Below are positions 20,432-30,400 of a stretch of 64,000 bases of DNA, piece by piece. How positions within the stretch are numbered: position 1 is the first letter of the stretch; every line of letters starts with the position of its first letter. The DNA comes from Symbiodinium natans (taxonomy: Eukaryota > Sar > Dinophyceae > Suessiales > Symbiodiniaceae). The notes beneath the pieces were generated by a model, which saw only the letters and a program-made list of their open reading frames with translations, did no database searches and was not told where the DNA came from. The stretch lies in contig CAJNDS010002081.1 of the NCBI GenBank assembly GCA_905221605.1, forward strand, positions 383,976 through 447,975, written 5' to 3'. The position numbers and the translations under genes are program-made.

Positions 20432-21055
20432 TGCATAACACTGCAAATGGTGCAGGTTGCGTGCCCCTTTTGTCAGACACAAAACCAGACCTGAGCTATC
20501 ATGCCGATGCGACCTTCTGCAAGAATCCCTGTTTCGTCCAGTTTCGCAGAGTCTCGGCATTCCACCACATTGTGGGGGTATGCCGGTTGTGCCCTCCTCA
20601 ACACTTCAGTTACTACCCCAAAATGTTATACATTATACAGGAACCCCGAAAAACCCCAACCCTAAACCCTACACCCCGGCCCAAGAGCACACAACCCCAT
20701 TGTCGGAAACCTCCATTTCTCAACTGAGCGAGATGGTTGCACGACTCGGATCTGGACCAGCACGATTCACGCACAAGGGGTGTCTTTTGGGGCAGCACAG
20801 GCAGGCAGAAACATGTAAACACACATGTGGGGGGTTGTTCTACAGGTCCTTTCAAGGAATGGACCACGGGATAAGAGGCCCTGGAACGGGCTTGTGGTTA
20901 CTTTGAGTGGGTCGTGCCACCATAATGTTGTGGCCTGTTGGGGTCCTTATGACAAGGATGCCGTACTGCGTAGGGGGCAAGAAGAGAAGGGACCCTACGT
21001 TAGAGAACGAAAACCCTACGTATCAGTACCCATGAACCTCCAAGTAGGAGCAGGA

Positions 21056-21266
21056 CCTAAACCCTAAACCCTAAACCCTAAACCCTAAACCCTAAACCCT
21101 AAACCCTAAACCCTAAACCCTAAACCCTAAACCCGAAACCTGAAACCTGAAACCTGAAACCCTAAACCCTAAACCCTAAACCCTAAACCCTAAACCCTAA
21201 ACCCTAAACCCTAAACCCTAAACCCTAAACCCTAAACCCTAAACCCTAAACCCTAAACCCTAAGCC
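21056..21266. repeat. C-strand telomeric array
   Basis: About 29 CCCTAAA units with a CCTGAAA triplet cluster at 21130-21155. Confidence 0.9.
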
Positions 21267-21269
21267 GGG

Positions 21270-21360
21270 TGTGAAGATGGCTTCATGGGGTTCGTCACAT
21301 GCCACGCTGCCCGCTTTTCACTGATCCTGCGAGCGCGAAGCGCGACGCCAGGACAGCCTC
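21270..21360 (+). CDS. Candidate exon CEDGFMGFVTCHAARFSLIL
   Basis: Open frame after a C-strand array, running to TAA near 21363 unless spliced at an earlier site. It may be an early exon of the 21.4-25.6 kb gene. Splice sites are not convincing. Confidence 0.3.
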
Positions 21361-21454
21361 CATAAGACTGCAAGCAGCATCCCTAAACCCTAAACCAGAA
21401 ACCCTAAACCCTAAACCCTAAGACCCGTTACCCGTTTAGTGAGCTGTCTGCCAG

Positions 21455-21532
21455 GAGCACTTTTCCCATGAGCCGGAAAATCCCCAGCTTCAGCCCGGAG
21501 TCCTTGACCTTGCTTGGTGGTGTCACAAGCGG
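21455..21532 (+). CDS. Unrecognised exon EHFSHEPENPQLQPGVLDLA
   Basis: Acceptor GTCTGCCAG, donor AAGCGG|GTAGTT, 26 codons, phase 0 at both ends. The reading ends LAWWCHKR. Good evidence for an exon; family unknown. Confidence 0.55.
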
Positions 21533-21951
21533 GTAGTTCTCTAAAATTAGGGTCCTTTTGCCCTAAACCCTAAACCCCTAAACCCCTAAACCCCTAAACC
21601 CCTAGACCCCTAAACCCTAAACCCCCCCAAACCCCTAAACCCCTAAACCCCTAAACCCCTAAACCCCCAAACCCCTAAACCCCTGAACCCCTAAACCCTA
21701 AACCGTAAACCCTAAACCCTAAACCCTAAGCCCTAAACCCTAAACCCTAAACCCTAAAGCCGGGGCACTTCTTTCAAAACGGGACCCTAATTTGGAGAAT
21801 GGCCCGAGTGCGTTTTGCTTGGGGCCAGGCGGCCTTTCGAAGGCACTGCCGAAGGGAGCATTGGCAGACAAAGTTACTTCAAGGGTTTAGGGTTTAGGGT
21901 TTAGAGTTTAGGGTTTAGGGTTTAGGGTGTAGGGTTTAGGGTAATTCGGAG

Positions 21952-22356
21952 ATGTTTGCTTTCGTCTTGGCATCCTGCGGCGAGCTGCCGACTTCCTTTC
22001 GTCCAAGGAGGGGCGCGTTGCCCCCAAAGAGCCCCAAAACGCATTGTTGCTCCTTCTGAACAAGTTACCACTACCGAAACCTTAGCCTAAACCCTAAACC
22101 CTAAACCCTAAACCCTAAACCCTAAACCCTAAACCCTAAACCCTAAACCCTAAACCCTAAACCCTAAACCCTAAACCCTAAACCCTAAACCGCAGGGCTT
22201 TGTCGTCCAATGATGTCCGATGCGCGCCATTGTTGGTACAGTGGCAGACTCGGCAGACCGTACAGTACCAAAGCGGCACCCTGGCCGCGAAGCAACTTCC
22301 GAGAAGAAGAATGGTGTCTTGTGTTTCCTGTGGTGTGCGCTTCTTCTACCCTAAAC
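21952..22356 (+). CDS. Unrecognised gene, two phase-matched exons
   Basis: Exon 21952-22063 reads VCFRLGILRRAADFLSSKEG then RVAPKEPQNALLLLLN; donor AACAA|GTTACC. Exon from 22196 (acceptor CCGCAG) completes Lys and reads ALSSNDVRCAPLLVQWQTRQ then TVQYQSGTLAAKQLPRRRMV, SCVSCG. The C-x2-C at the end, with a following candidate exon near 22397 (RYLCNQHCVQ), could form a zinc-binding knuckle; this is inference. The 3' edge is not fixed. A 60-codon minus-strand frame overlaps. Confidence 0.55.
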
Positions 22357-22514
22357 CCTAACCCCAAACCCTAAATGAAGGTTCTTCCAAACTGGTCTCC
22401 GGACAGGTACTTGTGCAACCAGCATTGCGTACAAGGAGGGGAGCCTAAATAGACAAGCCCCCCTCCCCCTCCCCCACGTTCTTCTCGATTGCGGAGTTTG
22501 GCGTTAGATTTCAG

Positions 22515-22580
22515 AGCCCAATGCCGTTTACTCAGGAACAGACCTTAAGCAACAAGGTGGGCTCTTATTTCGGAACGAAG
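22515..22580 (+). CDS. Unrecognised exon SPMPFTQEQTLSNKVGSYFG
   Basis: Acceptor AGATTTCAG, donor ACGAAG|GTCTAA. 22 codons, phase 0. The frame is open upstream to about 22487 (FSIAEFGVRF). Confidence 0.5.
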
Positions 22581-23099
22581 GTCTAAACCCTAGTTAAGCC
22601 CTAAACCCTAAACCCCAAACCCTATACCCTAAACCCTAAACCCTAAACCCTGAACCCTGAACCCTAAACCTTAGCGAAGGGCTTTAGCCCCCTCCCCCTA
22701 TTAAAAGGGAAGGGAACCTATCGAAGAGGCCTCACCCAGCTCGCCCGGGCGCCGCGGTCCCAGTTCTTCAAGGGTCCAGTTGCGGAAATTGGGGTTTAGG
22801 GTTTAGGGGTTAAGGTTTAGGGTTTAGGGTTTCGGGTTTCGGCTGAGTCTTGGTTTTATCGGGTCCAGGGTTGAGGGTTTCGGTTTCATGCTGCCATTCG
22901 GCTACGGACCCCAAAGAGTTCAAAAGCTAGCGATCCCTCTATGTCTCTTACAAGGGATATCTAGTATTTTTAGGGTCCTCACAAGGGTCCTTTACCTTCT
23001 TTGAAGGCTTCCGAAGTATGGGCTTCCTGGGCTTTATCGCCTAAACCCTAAACCCTAAGACCCTAGACCCTAAACCCTAAACCCTAAACCCTAAATTTA

Positions 23100-23170
23100 A
23101 GAGCCTCCGGCTCAAGCCGCCGACCCCGCCGGAGCATTGTTCAGGGCTCAAGCGGCGCAGCGTGCCCCGG
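23100..23170 (+). CDS. Candidate Ala/Pro-rich exon
   Basis: Open as EPPAQAADPAGALFRAQAAQ between C-strand arrays. No good splice sites can be assigned. Low complexity. Confidence 0.3.
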
Positions 23171-23417
23171 CGCCAAACCCTAAACCCAAACCCGACCCTA
23201 AACCCTACAGCCGAAACCCTAAACCCTACAGCCTAACCTAAAGCCTCAGCCCTAAAGCCGAACCCTAAACCCCAAAGTAAAGCCTAAACCGAAACCGGAA
23301 CCCTAAACCCCGGAAGCCCAAACCGAGGACAGCCCAACGACCACAGGCTTAGGGTTAAGGGTGGGAGGGCTTAGGGTTTAGGGTTTAGGGTGTAGGTTAA
23401 GTTTTTATTGGAAAGGA

Positions 23418-23526
23418 AGGGGGGAAGGGAGGAGGGGGGGGTGGGGGGGGGGGGGGGGGGGCAGGGGCGGGTGGGGGAGGGGGGGGGGGGGAGGGGGGGG
23501 AGGGGGGAGGGGGGGCTGGAGGGGGT
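23418..23526. repeat. G-rich tract
   Basis: Long runs of G broken by single A, T or C, about 108 bp, able to form G-quadruplex. No coding content. Confidence 0.9.
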
Positions 23527-23529
23527 AAA

Positions 23530-23695
23530 CCTAAACCCTAAACCCTAAACCCTAAACCCTAAACCCTAAACCCTAAACCCTAAACCCTAAACTAAACCCT
23601 AAACCCTAAACCCTAAACCCTAAACCCTAAACCCTAAACCCTAAACCCTAAACCCTAAACCCTAAACCCTAAACCCTAAACCCTAAACCCTAACC
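23530..23695. repeat. C-strand telomeric array
   Basis: About 23 heptamers with one deletion (CTAAACTAAACC). It follows a G-rich tract at 23418-23526. Confidence 0.9.
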
Positions 23696-24121
23696 TTGCC
23701 GGTGACACCTCACAGCCGATATCGACTTGGGCTCTCTTCCTGGGTCCTTGCCGGTAGTTTTGGCGTGGGCCTATAGGGTGCAGGGCGGAATGGAGGATGT
23801 GTGGACGCACTACTGGCCCTCGTGCTCGCGGCTGTGCTCTAGGACCCACTGCCGTCTAGCCTGCGCGCCTTCGGCGTCTGTGCGGGCATTGGTGAGTCCG
23901 CGGCTGCTTGCGCGGGGCGGACAGTCAGGGCCCTCGAACCTTTGCCGGAGGGTCGCCAATGACGCTTGCGGAGGCTCCCTGAGATGGTGGGAGGGGACGG
24001 CGCCCTTAGGCAGCAGTGCCCTGCGTGCCGAGTCCATCCATCCATCCATCCAAACCCTAAACCCTAAACCCTAAACCTTAAACCCTAAACCCTAAACCGT
24101 AAACTCTAAACCCGAAACCCT

Positions 24122-24169
24122 AAACCGGACTCTGTCCTTTGTTGCGAGGAAGCTCTCGGGCTCTGTCGA
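24122..24169 (+). CDS. Candidate exon RTLSFVARKLSGSVDTL
   Basis: Follows directly after a C-strand array. Open to a TGA 3' of a possible donor (TTGG|GGTGAC). Unrecognised. Confidence 0.35.
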
Positions 24170-24310
24170 CACCTTGGGGTGACATGGAGGCTGCTGCCAT
24201 GTGTCCCCACCAGCACACGCACATCCAGGTTTGGGGTTTAGGGTTTAGGGTTTGGGGTTTGGGGTTTAGGGTTTGGGGTTTAGGGACCTTCTTCGGTTCA
24301 GGGGCTACAG

Positions 24311-24566
24311 GGGAAGTAAGGACAGCTTATCACTGTCCAACATGCCGACGGGGTCAGAATGCTCGAGCCAGGCTGCCAGGCCCGAGTCCACGCCGCAATC
24401 GTGCTTCTGCCTGAGTGGTTTAGGGTTTAGGGTTTAGGGTTTAGGGTTTAGGGTTTAGGGTTTAGGGTTTAGGGTTTAGGGTTTAGGGTTTAGGGTTTAG
24501 GGTTTAGGGTTTAGGGTTTAGGGCGACGCGCAGCTCAAGCGGAGAGTCGGGGTCGTGCTGTGTGGC
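24311..24566 (+). CDS. Two exons joined across a pure telomeric intron
   Basis: Exon 24311-24417 (acceptor GGCTACAG) reads SKDSLSLSNMPTGSECSSQA and onward, ending GAGTG. Exon 24522-24566 completes Gly and reads RRAAQAESRGRAVW before the donor GGC|GTACGG. The 104-nt intron consists only of GTTTAGG units with GT and AG at its ends. Joined, the frame is continuous. The protein is Ser/Arg-rich and unrecognised. Confidence 0.5.
24418..24521 (+). repeat. Intron made only of telomere heptamers
   Basis: Exactly 14 copies of GTTTAGG followed by GTTTAG, 104 nt. The first two bases are GT and the last two AG. The flanking reading frame is continuous when it is removed (phase 1). Confidence 0.7.
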
Positions 24567-25303
24567 GTACGGATTGCCGTCGGTGTTGATGTTTCTTGTC
24601 GTTTGAACATCTTGACAAGAAGCCTAAGGTTCAACCCCAAACCCTAAACCCTAAACCCTAAACCCTAAACCCTAAACCCTAAACCCTAAACCCTAAACCC
24701 TAAACCCTAAGCCCTAAACCCTAAACCCTAAACCCGAAACCCTAAACCCCAAACCCTAAACCCTAAACCCTAAGCCCTTAAGCCCTGAATCCTGAACCCT
24801 GAACCCTGAACCCTAAACCCTGAACCCTAAACGAAGCCTCTCCCGTGCTTAGGCTCTGAGCTCGCCAGCCCCTCGCAGCTAAACTCAGCGCTGGCGGAGA
24901 TCCGACGTAGCGAGGCGGGTGCTTTGCGTGGGTCAACATTCAACATTGAAAGTGAGCTTAGGGTTTAGGGTTTAGGGTTTAGTAGGCTTTAGGGTTTAGG
25001 GTTAAGTAGGGTTTAGGGTTTAGGGTTAGGGGTTTGGGGTTTGGGGTTTAGGGTTTAGGGCTAAAGTCAAGGCCCTACTTCCTTTCTTAACGTGATAGCG
25101 CCAGAACATGCAATCGTCGGTTGGTTTTGGTTTCGGTCAAGGGTTTACCCTCAAGTTGCCTTCGCAGTTCCGCTGATATTAGATGTTTCGGCAGGAGATT
25201 GGGACCCATTTTCACGAATACTTTTCAGAGGGGTTCAATGCCGCCCAAATTCCCCACAAATAACTTCTCTCGCCTTCTATTCCCCACTAAAAACTCAGCG
25301 CAG

Positions 25304-25567
25304 GCCATGTCCACCAACACGCCCCCGCTCAGCCCGAATGCTTCTGGGCAGAGCCTCTTGAGGCCTGAGCTTCAGGGTTTAGGGTTTAGGGTTTCGGGTT
25401 TAGGGTTTAGGGTTTAGGGTTTTAGGGTTTTAGGGTTTCGGGTGTCGGGTTTCAACTCTGGAGGCGAGTGTCGGCAGAGACCTGAGGATTTTGCCTTGTT
25501 CGTCCCTATCTCAGGATACGAGTCCGCTCATTATTGGGCCCCAAGCCCCAAAACCCCAGCACCATGA
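25304..25567 (+). CDS. 3' exons of the 21-25.6 kb gene
   Basis: Exon 25304-25376 (acceptor AGCGCAG) reads AMSTNTPPLSPNASGQSLLR then PELQ, with a telomeric donor (CAGG|GTTTAGGG). It joins in phase to 25515 (acceptor CTATCTCAG), giving YESAHYWAPSPKTPAP and TGA at 25565-25567. Ser/Pro-rich tail. An upstream candidate (EIGTHFHEYFSEGFNAAQ, about 25190-25255) may be another exon of this gene. Confidence 0.45.
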
Positions 25568-25625
25568 AGAGTTTCGGGCATGGGGTTTGGGGTTTAGGGT
25601 TTAAAGTGCTACTTGGGGGTAAACT

Positions 25626-25776
25626 ACTAGCTAAAGAACCACCCCAAAAAAGAATTGTAATGCCTACATATTATTGTCCTTATAAGGAATAATGTTTTTT
25701 CGTTCTTTTTTTTTTTTTTTTGGGGGGGGGGGGGGGCGGGGGGGCGGTTTAAGCAAATCATAGTAGTACACTCCAA
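25626..25776 (+). mobile_element. TTAAGAACCCC-family element with T16-G15 expansion
   Basis: Left end ACTACTAGCTAAAGAACC, right end GGTTTAAGCAAATCATAGTA. The GTTCTTT..GGGG part has expanded into a run of T followed by a run of G at 25708-25736. Confidence 0.55.
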
Positions 25777-26035
25777 AGGGGGCGCTGAACGTTAAAGCAT
25801 CTCAAACTGACGGGCAGCAAACCCCAACCCTAAACCCTAGCCCCCCTTCCCTGCTCTTGCACCCCAAACCCTAAGCCCCAAGCCCTAAGCCCTAAGCCCT
25901 AAACCCTAAACGCTCTGGTTCCCTATAGCAGGTCAGGACCCTAAACCCTAAACTCTTAACCCTAATCCTAGACCCTAAACCCTAAACCCTAAACCCTAAA
26001 CTCTAAACCCTAATCCTAAACCCGAAGTGCACAAA

Positions 26036-26110
26036 GTCCCTCAGCATTTTTTGCCGCTTGAGCTGTGTTGGCTCGAGTTGGAGCCCTTGATCCCATGGAA
26101 GGACTAGCAC
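26036..26110 (+). CDS. Candidate exon LPLELCWLELEPLIPWKD
   Basis: Acceptor GTCCCTCAG; the frame reads HFLPLELCWLELEPLIPWKD then TAG. The Leu/Trp-rich composition may be real coding or chance. Confidence 0.3.
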
Positions 26111-26315
26111 GATGGCGGCGCAAACCCATAGCTCAGTAATTCTATGCTACTGTACTCTACTACTATACTGCGATCTTCCCATTTGCTAGAGTTATCTATA
26201 GTACTATGCTGCTAGGCTATGGCATTATGTAGTGATTTGCAGATCCCTCTTCACTCCTGAACATGTCCCAGAATGCACCCAGAGGGTGGAGAGGAGGACT
26301 GGGTGCCGAGAAGTT

Positions 26316-26427
26316 TGGGTTTAGGGTTTAGGGTTTAGGGTTTAGGGTTTAGGGTTTAGGGTTTAGGGTTTAGGGTTTAGGGTTTAGGGTTTAGGGTTTA
26401 GGGTTTAGGGTTTAGGGTTTAGGGTTC
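26316..26427. repeat. G-strand telomeric array
   Basis: Sixteen perfect TTTAGGG heptamers, followed by TTCAGTTTTTTTTGGAG before the 26.46 kb exon. Confidence 0.9.
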
Positions 26428-26462
26428 AGTTTTTTTTGGAGCACGGGGCTACTACGCAGCAG

Positions 26463-26766
26463 GCCAGCTCCAAATTACTCTCAACAACTTTCGAATCTCG
26501 TGTACTGCGCTGAGAACCTGGAAGGAGGAGACATGGAGTGATTTCCTCTTCTGGGCAGAGTCCCATGGTGCGCTTGGCTTGGAACAAGTGTCGCTCAGTC
26601 GCACAGCACAAGACCAGTCAGAGCGACTTCTTCATGCAAGCCCTAAACCCTAAACCCTGAACCCAAAACCCTAATCTTCAGGAAAATCGCCCATGTGGCG
26701 AAAGAGCATGGGCCAGTGCGCGGACTTGTTGCTGCAAGCGAGGCCTTGCGGCCCAGCGCGGCCTAG
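26463..26766 (+). CDS. Unrecognised gene 3' end, two phase-matched exons with stop
   Basis: Exon 26463-26616 (acceptor GCAGCAG after a T-rich tract) reads QLQITLNNFRISCTALRTWK then EETWSDFLFWAESHGALGLE and QVSLSRTAQD. Donor GACCA|GTCAGAG. Exon 26682-26766 (acceptor ATCTTCAG) completes Gln and reads KIAHVAKEHGPVRGLVAASE then ALRPSAA and TAG at 26764-26766. This is a long, well-composed open frame. No family is recognised. A minus-strand ORF over the first exon is judged a shadow. Confidence 0.6.
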
Positions 26767-27149
26767 ACAAAGCCAGCACTCTTAGCAACGACATGGGTGG
26801 TTGTCAAAATTGTGGCCCCTTTTTGGATCCCTATTAGAATACGGCACCCTATAAACCCTATAAACTCTATAAACCCTTATAAACCCTATAAACCCTATAA
26901 ACCCTATAAACCCTATAAACCCTATAAACCCTATCAACCCTAAAAACCCTAAACCCCATAGGGTATCCCAAAAGGGACCCGAGAGCCACCCACATCGACG
27001 TGATGTCGCGGTTTTTTCGGAGGCCTCGGCTGCTGTGACGGTCAAGACTTCAAAGCCCAGTAGCCATATTACAACAATCAGGGTACCCTTTTTTGGGGGG
27101 GTTGAGTACTTTAGCAAGGGAACCTAGATTAGCCTAAACAACAAAAGGG

Positions 27150-27463
27150 GGCAACAACAAGGGGCACAACACGGAACTACCAAGAAGATACTAGAGAACG
27201 TGCTGAGTCTTGAGGTCACTTCCCCCATCATCTTGCCTCGAACTCTGCTGCTCACCCTAAACCCTAAACCCTAAACCCTAAACCCTAAACCCTAAACCCT
27301 AAACCCTAAACCCTAAACCCTAAACCCTAAACCCTAAACCCTAAACCCTAATGGAGGTCACTTCCCCCATCATCTTGCCTCGAGCTCTGCTGCTCATGGC
27401 CAACTCTGAGACAGAGCTGGCTGTCGAGCTGGCTTTGGAGAAGCACAGGACGGAGCTGTTGGG
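27150..27463 (+). CDS. SET gene, first recognised exons flanking a duplicated-target intron
   Basis: Exon ending at 27214 reads TTKKILENVLSLE; exon 27357-27463 continues VTSPIILPRALLLMANSETE and onward. The intron 27215-27356 has GT and AG ends that both lie inside two copies of the same 43-bp sequence, so splicing exactly restores one copy. Phase is continuous. The upstream edge is not fixed; the frame is open back to about 27136. Confidence 0.7.
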
Positions 27464-30400
27464 GTTTAGGGTTTAGGGTTTAGGGTTTAGGGTTTAGGGT
27501 TTAGGGTTTAGGCCTCAGGGTATTGGGAACCCTATACCCTGTACGGCTAGAATCCCTAGGGTGCATGCCCTGAACCATTCTTGTGGTTCATATCGGCCCT
27601 GGGGATGGCTCGCCGGAGGATGCTCAGTGGACTGGACAGTTTCTGGTCTCCCTGGATACGCCTTCTGCCACAAAAGGCCACGGTGATGCCAGCGGAGGGT
27701 TTAGGGTTTAGGGTTTGGGGTTTAGGGTTTAGGGTTTAGGGTATCACAGTTGAGCGTGATGCACGTTACATGCTGTAGGTGCCGGCCAGGCAGACCTGCA
27801 GCAGTACCACATTGCTTATGCTTCTGGCCAGCAATCCTCACGACAGTAGCTTCGAGAAGTGGCTACCATGCAGCCAAGTCTTCTTCCACCATGCATACGC
27901 CATGTGTGTACGAATGCAGGCTGCTGCCCCCGACCCCTCTTGAGACGTGTCCAAAACCCTAGTCTGACCTGGGCATTTCCCAAAAGCCCGCTTGTCCCCA
28001 TGTAGAATAGAAGCTAAAACCACCTAAAGGGAACGAGAAAAAGGCCCTATTTTCGCGGAAACCCCCCCATCTGAGGCTTCTCAAGAGGTGCTGGATGCTT
28101 TTGCAGAGCCTATATCCCCCTTGAGAACTATTTTTTGTTTATATAAAACCCAAGAGGGTTTAGGGTTTAGGGTTTAGGGTTTAGGGCTATCTTTATAAAG
28201 GTTCTAAGGGGAGTATAGGAGCTGCCGGTGGTCGCTCGCACCCGAGCCTGGCATCGAAGCCTGGCACAGCGATGGGACGCCGAGGCCCAGAGCTGGCAGC
28301 AGCAGCGCGCCGCGGAGCCGCCTGGTGGCGCTTTTTGCTGCCTTGCTTGAGGTTTAGGGTTAGGGTTTAGGGTTTAGGGTTTAGGGTTTAGGGTTTAGGG
28401 TTTAGGGTTTAGGGTTTAGGGAGGTACATGGGTAGTTATAAGGCAGGTAAGAAGGGCCTTAGATCAGGTTGTCACCATGGTTACCCGACCTACAACCCCA
28501 CTTATAACTACCCACTGAACCTTTAAGTGTTTCAGGGCTTTTGTGGTTGAGCAGCCCTAAACCCTAAACCCTAAACCCTAAACCCTAAACCCTAAACCCT
28601 AAACCCTAAACCCTAAACCCTAAACCCTAAACCCTAAACCCTAAACCCTAAACCCTAAACCCTAAACCCTAACACTAAACCCTAAACCCTAAACCCTAAA
28701 CCCTAAACCCTAAACCGTCCGGATGACAGCTCTCATAGCTCTCCTGACCCCGCAAACTCTACGCCTGCAGCGCAGAGCAGATGCGCGGGCCTGCTGGAGG
28801 GTAGGGGGGGTTAGGGTTACTAGGGTTTAGGGTTTAGCGTTCTAGGGTTTAGGGTTTAGGGTTTAGGGTTTCGGGTTTCGGGTTTGTCTTCAACTTCGGA
28901 AAAACACTGTCAGCCAAAGCCTGAGGTACAGGTAAGTCCAAACCCGAACTTGAGAAACAGATTTCGACCTCTGGCGAACGACACTTTTGGAGGCTTGACT
29001 CCCGAGCAGAGTGCGTTCTTACCACGACGCAGTTTAGGTGCACACTGACAAGCTTTACAACTGGTCCTTGCGTCTGCAGTCCGGCGGAAAGAAAATCTTC
29101 AGAGGGCCAGGGGCCCTGTTCAGGGGAGCTTCCCGAATCCAGAAAGCTCCGGAATTTCTGCAGGTCAGTCCAGCAGAAAATGTTAGCTGGCGCCTTCAGG
29201 AAAGCTCTTGGGAGCTTGGATGCTGTGAGGTTCTTACGACCCTAAACCCTAAACCCTAAACCCTAAACCCTAAACCCTAAACCCTAAACCCTAAACCCTA
29301 AACCCTAAACCCTAAACCCTAAACTTGCCTTCCCTCCATGCTGCAGTGTTTTTTTAGGCGCCTTCATTGGCTGGTAGTCCCCACACAAGACTGGAGAGCT
29401 GTCTGCCTTGGGTGGGAAGCCTTTCCGGGGCACGGCGAGGGCCTATCCAAATCGGCCAAAGAAGCAACGAAAAAACTCGGAGGAACCCTAACCCTAAACC
29501 CTAAACCCTAAACCCCAAACCCTAAACCCTAAACCCTAAACCCTAAGCCATCCCCTGAAGAACCAGGCCTCATGGCCTTAGTGGATATGTAGGCACAGTG
29601 GCCTCTGGCTCAGGATGGGCCTTGGGGAGCTGACCTACGACGACTTTCTTTGGGCTTCCACGGTGGCTTGGTAGCCCAGTAGTACCCTTTACCTTTTTGT
29701 TTTTGGTCATGGTTTCCCTTATAAAAGAACCAACCCAAAAAAGGGTGCCCTTATTATAATATGGATACTGGGCTACCAAGGTGGTGAAGACGAGGGTGTA
29801 CTTGCCTCCACCAATGCTCCTTGGAAGCTGTTGCTCAATCGCTGAAGTTTCCTTGTTTACCAACACCTGTCTCCATGAAATTGAGAGAGTTTGCGCAATA
29901 CGTGATGGCTTGTGCGTTCGCGCATGCGGGTCAGGCGTGCATGTGCGCATGCATGGGTGGGTGGGTTGGGTGGCTGTGTTCTTATGAGGGTTTGCATGCG
30001 TGTTTGCGAGAATCAGCACTACGATTCCAGCTATTAGATTGACGGTCATGTCCCCCATGGGTGATCATGACTTTTCATGTACAGCAGTGGACGTTTGCCA
30101 CAGCCCCCATGCAGCAGTGGCTGTCTGCAGCTCACATGTTCCTCTGAACGGGTGCATCACGTCCTGATTCTTGTAGCATGTGCCTGGGCATATCTCGGCT
30201 TACATTTCGTATCGGATCATTTTAATTGTACGTGGACTTCGTCTTGGTGCCTGTCCTTTCCTATTGCGCCATCCACAAGTTCCCTAGGAGATTCATCTAA
30301 CACACTACATATGCTGACATAAGCGTGTACGCTTGTAAGTACACCCGACTGAAGAGGGTGATTTGTCAGTGGTGGCAGCAGGGCTAGACGTCTGCCACCA

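Noticed and set aside
20457-20906. 149-codon + ORF
   Set aside because: It overlaps other open frames on both strands, contains telomere-derived sequence (TGTPKNPNPKPYTP) and no motif; probably chance.
26782-27117. 111-codon minus-strand ORF with GFIGFIGFI
   Set aside because: Its middle is the CCCTATAAA array read in reverse; the ends have no motif.
29340-29480. Reverse-transcriptase-like peptide on the minus strand (KADSSPVLCGDYQPMKAP)
   Set aside because: A weak echo of the PxRKKDGxxRxCxDYR motif only; no other polymerase motif nearby.
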